Part shown: positions 4,746-9,885 of the stretch, piece after piece
How positions within the stretch are numbered: position 1 is the stretch's first letter
Layout: every line of letters starts with the position of its first letter
Assembly (NCBI GenBank): GCA_030594665.1
Contig: JAUVET010000035.1
Span: 1 to 9,885, forward strand
Reading direction: 5' to 3'
Length of the DNA stretch: 9,885 bases
Source of the DNA: Methanosarcinaceae archaeon
Lineage (GTDB): Archaea; Halobacteriota; Methanosarcinia; Methanosarcinales; Methanosarcinaceae
The notes under the pieces: model-generated
Seen by the model: the letters and a program-made list of their open reading frames with translations, nothing else
Told to the model about the DNA's origin: nothing
The model's database searches: none
Position numbers and translations under genes: made by a program

Positions 4746-6583
4746 TTTTTTCCAACCCGAACTCTTTTTTTTCTGCTATATCTATCAGCTTGCATTTTTA
4801 CAATATCCCGCGGTATCGAATGCTTATTCATACTCAGGTATTCTATGATCTCCGAAAACTCCCGTTCATAAGAATCCTTGAGCGAACTCGCATATTCCAC
4901 ACCATCGCTAGTAAGGACATATTCATACCGTTGCTTGAAACGTTTATTGCTCTCGTAATACCGAAGATCCTCATCAACAATACCCATTGCAACCAATATC
5001 TGCAAGTCCTCAAACAATTTTTCACTATAAGGAAATCCATATCTTTTATGGAAATCGTAATCAAACAAATTCTTTAATGTCTCGTCCTTGCTGAATAATT
5101 CCACAGTATTGTATAACCATGTAATGTTGCGGATTTTAGGAATCGAAATATAGGTGCCGTCTTTCTCCTCAAAAATATCATGAACACCATAGATAAGAAG
5201 TAACAAGCCCTCTATCGGAAGATACTGTTCACCACGAATGAATCTGATCAGCTTTGGAGAGAGCTCATCAACAAGTATCCGCATTTTGTGCTCCATTTTA
5301 ATATCATCAACTAACATGTCCGGATGCACAAATGCTGTCAATGACATCTGGCGTGATATCGCGCGCACCAATCCATTTGCAAGCGCGGACTCATCATAGA
5401 AAAATCCCTCATTATCCTTTATCGCAATCCGTGTATTCTTTGGAACTCCTGATGCTACGCTTAAATCTATCAGGACATCATCCAGCTCCTTTGTGAGTTC
5501 TGCCTCGAACATCTTTCTTGCAACCCCATGGCGCGCAATCGTTGAAAGAGCCATTTTTGTAACAGGAGCCAATGTTTTTTGAGTGAAACGGACGCACGGA
5601 TCATAGATTTTCCCATCGCGTATACCACCCATGAACTTTTTAGCATGAGGGCTGCCATTTGCCTTTATGAAACCAAGCAGGTCATTGTCATTGTACACTG
5701 TGAAGAACTTGATGATTGCAGCAGTCACTGCATCATTTCCATCTGTTTCCCCGATATTTGACAACGCATCTTCTAAGGCATATAGCAACATCACACGCGC
5801 TGCCTGTGTTTTCGGATGATGTATGATCGCTGTATAATGATGTGCGCGTGCAATAAGCATGGATTCTGCTGCTGTCAGTGCCATGTCCTCACCATAACTG
5901 GAATTTTCGGGCGCTCCGAGTACGATACGGTTGTCCTTTATTGTCAAACTCTGGACGATCTGGTCAACATCGATAAGTCCGAGTGACACACCAGTATGAT
6001 AGGAATCACGCAAAAGGAAATCGATCCTGTCTGCATCTATGTCGCCCGAGATGATGTGACCAAGGTAGGGACGGTCAAGTAAATGAGCATCCCCTGTTGC
6101 CATCTTTGCGATCTCATCAAAGAACGTGTGCGCATTAACCCCGAACTCCGCTTTAACATGCCGGCATATGTTCTTCTCGCAGGGGAATTTGTTCTTAATA
6201 ATGCTCTTTGTGAATGACTCGTGCTTGACAACCCTTTTGCCATCGATGACAGGTTGGAACTTCGTATTCCGTTTAAGCACACCTTCAACAGCATGCGATA
6301 GAGCAGAATGGCCTACGTCATGCAACAGACCCGCGATCCTGACCTTTTGTACTTCATCCGGTTCAAGTTCCAGTGCATTTGCAATTATTGATGCAGTATG
6401 CATTGTGCCAATGCTGTGCTCAAAACGTGTATGATTGGCACCGGGATAAACCACATCCGCAAGCCCGAGTTGCTGGATCTTTCGCAATCGCTGCACTTGC
6501 CGTGTGTTTACAAGCATCTGTTCAATTTCACTGAGTATTACCGTTTTATGAACCGGATCATGGATTATCATGGATTTTGGCAT
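4742..6583 (-). CDS. HD-superfamily phosphohydrolase (dNTPase/SAMHD1-like fold) with long C-terminal extension
   Basis: This is a 613-residue protein. Its first part (about 1-270) is a COG1078-type HD domain: IHDPVHKTVIL at the start, then RFEHSIG (His56), GLLHDVGHSALSH (His88-Asp89) and GDIDADRIDFLLRDSYHTG (Asp185). These complete the H...HD...D metal-binding set of SAMHD1/dGTPase relatives. Such enzymes hydrolyse dNTPs or other phosphoesters; the substrate here is unknown. The rest, about residues 280-613, is unusually long. Residues about 515-565 (YGFPYSEKLFEDLQILVAMG, later YVLTSDGVEYA) look like a winged-helix module, and the last residues are strongly basic, suggesting nucleic-acid contact. 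The ATG at 6583 lies about 29 bp from the centre of a strong TATA box, so the mRNA is probably leaderless. The gene overlaps trmI by four bases. Confidence 0.85.
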   Translation of the reverse strand: MPKSMIIHDPVHKTVILSEIEQMLVNTRQVQRLRKIQQLGLADVVYPGANHTRFEHSIGTMHTASIIANALELEPDEVQKVRIAGLLHDVGHSALSHAVEGVLKRNTKFQPVIDGKRVVKHESFTKSIIKNKFPCEKNICRHVKAEFGVNAHTFFDEIAKMATGDAHLLDRPYLGHIISGDIDADRIDFLLRDSYHTGVSLGLIDVDQIVQSLTIKDNRIVLGAPENSSYGEDMALTAAESMLIARAHHYTAIIHHPKTQAARVMLLYALEDALSNIGETDGNDAVTAAIIKFFTVYNDNDLLGFIKANGSPHAKKFMGGIRDGKIYDPCVRFTQKTLAPVTKMALSTIARHGVARKMFEAELTKELDDVLIDLSVASGVPKNTRIAIKDNEGFFYDESALANGLVRAISRQMSLTAFVHPDMLVDDIKMEHKMRILVDELSPKLIRFIRGEQYLPIEGLLLLIYGVHDIFEEKDGTYISIPKIRNITWLYNTVELFSKDETLKNLFDYDFHKRYGFPYSEKLFEDLQILVAMGIVDEDLRYYESNKRFKQRYEYVLTSDGVEYASSLKDSYEREFSEIIEYLSMNKHSIPRDIVKMQADRYSRKKRVRVGKK

Positions 6584-6607
6584 TGTTGAGATATAATGAG
6601 TTAAGGA

Positions 6608-6617
6608 TTATATATAA
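6608..6617 (-). promoter_or_regulatory. TATA box of the HD phosphohydrolase-trmI operon
   Basis: Read on the minus strand this is TTATATATAA, a near-consensus archaeal TATA box. Its centre is about 29 bp from the ATG at 6583, which predicts a transcript starting at or within a few bases of the start codon. No ribosome binding site is visible, in keeping with leaderless translation. Confidence 0.65.
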
Positions 6618-6639
6618 GGGTGGGAATTATTTGGAATTA

Positions 6640-6673
6640 GTTGTTAGTAAAGTAGACTACTTTACTGACAACT
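6640..6673. repeat. 34-bp palindrome, copy 1
   Basis: The left arm is GTTGTTAGTAAAGTAG, followed by a central A, then CTACTTTACTGACAAC and T. The two 16-base arms match at 15 positions, the only exception being a T/G pair. The copy at 8416-8449 is identical over all 34 bases, and the copy at 9840-9873 matches at 28 of 34. This one lies between the end of the AAA ATPase gene and the HD operon promoter, 22 bp upstream of that TATA box. Confidence 0.85.
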
Positions 6674-6756
6674 CAGTTCCGATGAAATTATCAGATCGAT
6701 ATGAAAATTTACTAATTCTAATCCCTGCCATGACACTGTCCCACTTCTGCCATATA

Positions 6757-8016
6757 TCAGATATCCTCAAGAGTTGGATGTATATCGTACCATGTCTCAC
6801 CATTCATGTACTCAAGGACGCTCAAGTTGTGTGATAAATGGCCAATCTTTTCCATACCATGTATTTCATTATTCTTGTAAACATCTTTGAGGATTGCATA
6901 ATCTTTTGTGCTCAGCATCCGCTTAAAATCACTTCTAATCTCTTGCTTTGCCTTTTCTACATCATCCACTACTATGCAATCTCGTCCATTTTCAATGGCA
7001 TTATCAATTGAAATTTGCATTATCCGAGCGGTTTCCCTGAAAACCCCTGCGCCCATTTTAATAGCCAGATCAATTGCATCCTTTTCAATTAGATCTGCAT
7101 TCATTCTTTTATAAACAAATGTTCTCAATAATTCATAGCCCTGCTCATTTTTGTTTGCCCTATCGTTTTTCTCGTGGAGTTTTATGTTAGGAATGAAATA
7201 TTTGTTATCCCTTATTGCTATAAATTCCTGGGTAAAAGAGATAGAAATAGGGATCGTATATACAATATAACACGCAGGCTGGGTTATAGCGGTCTGATTA
7301 TCGTAAAAAATACTTTTCGCTTGCTCCAGACTTGGTTTGTCCAGATCATCTATTAAAACCAGCACGCTCTTTTTTTCTTTTCCTTCAATATCCGCAATAA
7401 GCAAATTTATCTTATCAATTAGATCAGAAAGATTAGGTTCAATTGTTTCTCGAATTTTTTTTCTTGTGATATCTTCTGACTTTATTTTTGCCATCACTGA
7501 AAGGAAAAAAGTTTTAAGCCCACCACTGACTGAAGCTTCAATTGATGATGATTCTTCCGTAATTTTCTCGATGATGTTATTTTTCCACCCCTCAAGCTCA
7601 GCTATAAGTTCTGGTCTTAGTTCTTTTCCAGCTCCCGTATATTGAATATATAATTGCGCTCCAATCGAAAAAAGCACATCAATATAGTTGAGGTTGTGCA
7701 CATCACAAATGTCCTTTACCGAATACTTTACAATAAAGAATTTCTCCATGATATCAGGATCGGCTGCAAGCCTGTTTAATTCAGTTGACTTGCCACATCC
7801 CCGATGCCCTGAAAAAAAATATTTGGGTGTTTGCCTGTGCTGGCGTAAAAGAGCTCTGGTTAACTTCTTCAAAGGTATACCTTCACGCTCTACATGAAAT
7901 GGGCAATTAACCGGAAGAGGATAGAACGGGTCGAAATTACTCCATGCAAGATCAAGGTTTTCTGCAACAACAAAATCTTCATCTTCTTCTATCATTTCTT
8001 CAACGATTTTACCCAC
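6757..8016 (-). CDS. P-loop (AAA/STAND-like) ATPase with C-terminal winged helix, function unknown
   Basis: The protein has 419 residues. After an acidic N-terminus comes PLKKLTRALLRQHRQTPKYFF and the Walker A loop SGHRGCGKST (69-78). Walker B is VLVLIDDLD (218-226), preceded by a helical, charged insert (about 135-215) that includes EASVSGGLKTFFLSVMAKI. RETARIMQISIDNAI (327-341) resembles a sensor-2/lid helix. Residues 365-419 (STKDYAILKDVY ... VLEYMNGETWYDIHP) look like a winged-helix ending. No effector domain, signal peptide or clear membrane span is seen. Proteins of this build occur in regulatory and defence NTPases, but I cannot assign a role. The GTG at 8016 is the longest start. The TATA box at about 8029-8037 would start transcription near 8007, in which case the ATG at 7995 (MIEEDEDF) is the real start. 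Confidence 0.75.
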   Translation of the reverse strand: MGKIVEEMIEEDEDFVVAENLDLAWSNFDPFYPLPVNCPFHVEREGIPLKKLTRALLRQHRQTPKYFFSGHRGCGKSTELNRLAADPDIMEKFFIVKYSVKDICDVHNLNYIDVLFSIGAQLYIQYTGAGKELRPELIAELEGWKNNIIEKITEESSSIEASVSGGLKTFFLSVMAKIKSEDITRKKIRETIEPNLSDLIDKINLLIADIEGKEKKSVLVLIDDLDKPSLEQAKSIFYDNQTAITQPACYIVYTIPISISFTQEFIAIRDNKYFIPNIKLHEKNDRANKNEQGYELLRTFVYKRMNADLIEKDAIDLAIKMGAGVFRETARIMQISIDNAIENGRDCIVVDDVEKAKQEIRSDFKRMLSTKDYAILKDVYKNNEIHGMEKIGHLSHNLSVLEYMNGETWYDIHPTLEDI

Positions 8017-8215
8017 CTCAAGCGTTTATTTTATATGTAATTATCTAGGTGATTTTACCAGTACATATGATTTAGAGGCTATTATCTTAATTGAAATTTT
8101 TCACTTTCATAAAAAACTTACTGATAAGTATACCATTTTTGTTGCACTATTCACACCAATATCCTATGTAGAGTCAAACCACAAAGTATTTAAGGATATC
8201 TATAGATATCCAACT
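8017..8215. other. AT-rich spacer upstream of the AAA ATPase gene
   Basis: This divergent spacer carries a minus-strand TATA-like box (CATATAAAA read on that strand, 8029-8037) for the ATPase. Further on is a plus-strand TATTTAA box (about 8188-8194) for the small DUF2080 gene. Between about 8040 and 8185 I see no gene, RNA or repeat. Confidence 0.5.
8194..8211. promoter_or_regulatory. Perfect 18-bp palindrome, probable operator of the DUF2080 gene
   Basis: GGATATCTATAGATATCC is identical to its own reverse complement. It begins at the edge of a TATTTAA TATA-like box and ends four bases before the ATG at 8216. It therefore covers the expected transcription start of a leaderless message, where a bound dimer would block initiation. 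Confidence 0.55.
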
Positions 8216-8374
8216 ATGCGTAAAGTCGAGGTTAAAGATAAAGATTTTGTCTTACGAGAACAGGTTGAATTGATTTATGAAAAGACGATCACCCCTTTTG
8301 GCAATTCTGCAAAAATTGACGCTCCTAAGAAATACCGGGGTTGGAGGGCCTATGTTATAATTGTAAAGGAATGA
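8216..8374 (+). CDS. Small DUF2080-like protein (often transposon-associated)
   Basis: This 52-residue ORF starts at the ATG at 8216 and ends at the TGA at 8372-8374. The second half, TPFGNSAKIDAPKKYRGWRA followed by YVIIVKE, has the features of DUF2080: a GNSA turn, a P-K-K-Y block and a hydrophobic last strand, as in AbrB/SpoVT-like DNA-binding folds. DUF2080 members are small archaeal proteins described as transposon-encoded, commonly next to IS genes in methanogens. Here no transposase lies beside it, so it appears to be an orphan. The upstream perfect palindrome suggests autoregulation. The protein is small and the sequence is the only evidence, but it is plus-strand and non-overlapping in a region without other genes. 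Confidence 0.65.
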   Translation: MRKVEVKDKDFVLREQVELIYEKTITPFGNSAKIDAPKKYRGWRAYVIIVKE

Positions 8375-8415
8375 TCGGTTTCTTATTTTCCAGAACAAGG
8401 ATAGGACGGGGAGTT

Positions 8416-8449
8416 GTTGTTAGTAAAGTAGACTACTTTACTGACAACT
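8416..8449. repeat. 34-bp palindrome, copy 2
   Basis: This is base-for-base identical to the copy at 6640-6673, although the flanks on both sides differ, so the unit ends are sharp. It lies 20 bp past the stop codon of the DUF234 ATPase gene and about 40 bp after the DUF2080 stop, between two converging genes. On the minus strand an AATATAT stretch precedes it, as at copy 3. Confidence 0.85.
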
Positions 8450-8469
8450 TTGATATATTCCCACACGAA

Positions 8470-9849
8470 CTATTCAAGATCATCCAGGTCATAGACAAAA
8501 TAACCCATACCCGCAAGTTCTTTTTTACCATTGATCTTTTTAGCGATTACGGAATAATACTCCTTTCTACTATCATTTCTCCATTTCACCAACGCTGATC
8601 TTTTCTTCAAACTCTCAAGCAGTTTCAGGGTTTCATTTTTTCCAAGTTCTTTCCATTTTACTTCGCAGAAAAGAATTTCCGGAGTATCTTCATCTCTGGC
8701 TATTATATCGATCTCTTCTTCACGGTGCCACCATTTACCGATAGTGGTAGGTGTTATAGGCAATACAAAATGATGTTTTCGGATCAGGTCTTCACATAAA
8801 AGTTCAAACCTGTGGCCCATATAAGATGGAAAATCCTTCTTGATCTTTGCGGTAACGGCATCATAATTTTCAAATTCGATATCATCCATGTTCGGATAAA
8901 TGAATTTGAACCAGAACGCAAATAAGGGATCCTCGATGATGTAAATGCCACCCCGGTATTTTCCGATCGGAAGAATATGGCGAACGATTATCAGATTTTC
9001 AAGAACGTGCAGATATTTGGAAATGTTGCCCTTTTCGAGACCGGTATATGCAACAACCTTTGCGTTGGTATTATGTCCAAGAGCCAGTGCTTTGAGTATC
9101 AGGAAATAGTTTTTTTCTTCCCTGAACTCTGCTTTTAACAATAGTTCAGGCTCAACGTTCAGGAACTCGCCTTTTTTTATGAAACGCTCTGCTATATTTT
9201 CAAAAAATGCTGCATCGGCATCAAACTTTCTGAGGTATGCAGGGATCCCACCAACCACGCCATATGCCCTGCAAATGTCCTCCATGCTGTATTTCGGCAA
9301 GAATTCATGAAAATATTCCAGACCGATCTCTGTGACCTTCCACTGACCTGTTCGCCGCCCATACAGAGGGGAATGATAACCCAAAACTTCAGTCTCCATC
9401 ATTCCGACGCTTGAACCGGTCAATATAAGCATCACATTCTTGCTTGATATCATCTCATCCCAGATATGCTGGAAAACAGATGTTATCCCCCTCTTCAATT
9501 CTATAAGATACGGGAATTCATCAAAAATGAACACTATTTTTTTGGTTCCGTCGTAGAACTCAAAAAAGTATTTGAAAAGCTCGATCCAATTGTTGATCTC
9601 CAGTTTTTCAAACATTGGCACATCAAGTAGATCCGCCATTTTTGACTTCATTCGATTTATGTTTTCCCTCTCGCTGTCTTTTGTACAGAGGAAATATATG
9701 CAGGGCTTGTTTTTCGAGAACTTTGACAGCAGGCAAGACTTTCCAACCCTGCGTCTGCCATAGATCACAAGAAACTCGGGATCAGGACTTGAGAAACGCT
9801 CTTCTAAAAATGTCAGTTCTGAGCGGCGATTTACAAATAGTTGTTTCAT
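8470..9849 (-). CDS. Archaeal ATPase (ATPase_2 domain) fused to DUF234 PD-(D/E)XK-like domain
   Basis: This 459-residue protein has the standard length and order of the archaea-specific ATPase-DUF234 family. VNRRSELTFLEERF opens the ATPase; Walker A is GRRRVGKS (31-38), Walker B VFIFDE (106-111), and LTGSSVGMME (143-152) is the sensor strand. A winged-helix module follows at about 245-300 (LGHNTNAKVVAYTGLEKGNI). The C-terminal DUF234 part contains RFELLCEDLIR (Glu349), EEIDIIARD (Asp381) and LFCEVKWK (Glu396-x-Lys398), the layout of a PD-(D/E)XK nuclease. These ATPases are numerous in archaeal genomes; their job is not established. The ATG at 9849 is about 29 bp from a TATA box at 9874-9883, so the message is probably leaderless, and the start codon lies inside palindrome copy 3. 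Confidence 0.88.
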   Translation of the reverse strand: MKQLFVNRRSELTFLEERFSSPDPEFLVIYGRRRVGKSCLLSKFSKNKPCIYFLCTKDSERENINRMKSKMADLLDVPMFEKLEINNWIELFKYFFEFYDGTKKIVFIFDEFPYLIELKRGITSVFQHIWDEMISSKNVMLILTGSSVGMMETEVLGYHSPLYGRRTGQWKVTEIGLEYFHEFLPKYSMEDICRAYGVVGGIPAYLRKFDADAAFFENIAERFIKKGEFLNVEPELLLKAEFREEKNYFLILKALALGHNTNAKVVAYTGLEKGNISKYLHVLENLIIVRHILPIGKYRGGIYIIEDPLFAFWFKFIYPNMDDIEFENYDAVTAKIKKDFPSYMGHRFELLCEDLIRKHHFVLPITPTTIGKWWHREEEIDIIARDEDTPEILFCEVKWKELGKNETLKLLESLKKRSALVKWRNDSRKEYYSVIAKKINGKKELAGMGYFVYDLDDLE

Positions 9850-9873
9850 AAGTAGACTACTTTGCTAACAACT
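9840..9873. repeat. 34-bp palindrome, copy 3, overlapping the DUF234 ATPase start codon
   Basis: It aligns without gaps to copies 1 and 2 at 28 of 34 positions. The centre AAGTAGACTACTTT and the outer GTTGTT and ACAACT ends are kept. Four of the six differences are consecutive (9846-9849) and are where the ATG of the ATPase gene is found, so the first three codons and the start lie in one arm of the palindrome. The rest lies between the gene and its TATA box. Confidence 0.75.
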
Positions 9874-9883
9874 TATATATTTT
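9874..9883 (-). promoter_or_regulatory. TATA box of the DUF234 ATPase gene
   Basis: On the minus strand it reads AAAATATATA, centred about 29 bp from the ATG at 9849. The predicted start point is at or next to the ATG and lies inside palindrome copy 3, so a protein bound there would control initiation. Confidence 0.55.
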
Positions 9884-9885
9884 GC

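Noticed and set aside
6674..6756. Repeated TGGCAG and GACACTGTC motifs downstream of the AAA ATPase gene as an IS end
   Set aside because: They are short and isolated, with no partner repeat or transposase remnant nearby.
8040..8470. A decayed IS element around the DUF2080 gene
   Set aside because: No transposase fragment, terminal repeats or target duplication could be found apart from the 34-bp palindrome, which has its own pattern.
6640..9873. The three palindromes as a CRISPR array
   Set aside because: The copies are more than 1.4 kb apart with genes between them, there are no regular spacers and no cas genes.

Overview
The window reads as an AT-rich euryarchaeal chromosome, most likely a methanogen or relative of the Methanosarcinales. 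The pointers are RadB (archaeal RecA/Rad51 paralogue), an archaeal-type tRNA m1A methyltransferase, an anaerobic ribonucleotide reductase next to a small glutaredoxin-like redoxin, a DUF234 archaeal ATPase, a DUF2080 protein, and BRE/TATA-like promoter boxes placed for leaderless or short-leader mRNAs. The species cannot be fixed from the sequence alone.

Layout. (1) 1-895: minus-strand redoxin (nrdH-like) followed by the start of nrdD, which runs off the left edge; then a shared control region. (2) 896-1579: radB on the plus strand, preceded by two near-identical dyad-containing repeats. (3) 1580-3957: an insertion story. A complete IS110-family element (about 1943-3575) sits inside a UPF0175 antitoxin-like gene on the minus strand. 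Its two halves (1732-1942 and 3570-3682) rejoin exactly in frame when the element and one copy of a shared 6-bp core, ATATAG, are removed. A C-terminal PIN-like toxin remnant overlaps the antitoxin start. The element carries a transposase with a full DEDD + Ser residue set and a roughly 200-nt folded leader that is a strong candidate for a bridge (guide) RNA. (4) 3993-6583: an HD-domain phosphohydrolase gene with a 4-nt ATGA overlap into trmI, behind one TATA box. (5) 6584-9885: two unrelated P-loop ATPase genes on the minus strand and a small plus-strand DUF2080 gene, separated by three copies of a 34-bp near-perfect palindrome (6640, 8416, 9840).

How the parts relate. Left: dNTP synthesis (NrdD/redoxin) and recombination (RadB). 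Middle: tRNA modification and a possible (d)NTP hydrolase. These are housekeeping functions. The IS110 insertion and the palindrome-bounded ATPase segment are accessory. The two main points of interest are the archaeal IS110 element, with target site, empty-site reconstruction and candidate guide RNA all readable in one place, and the palindromes that bracket the ATPase genes, one of which contains the start codon of the DUF234 ATPase-nuclease.
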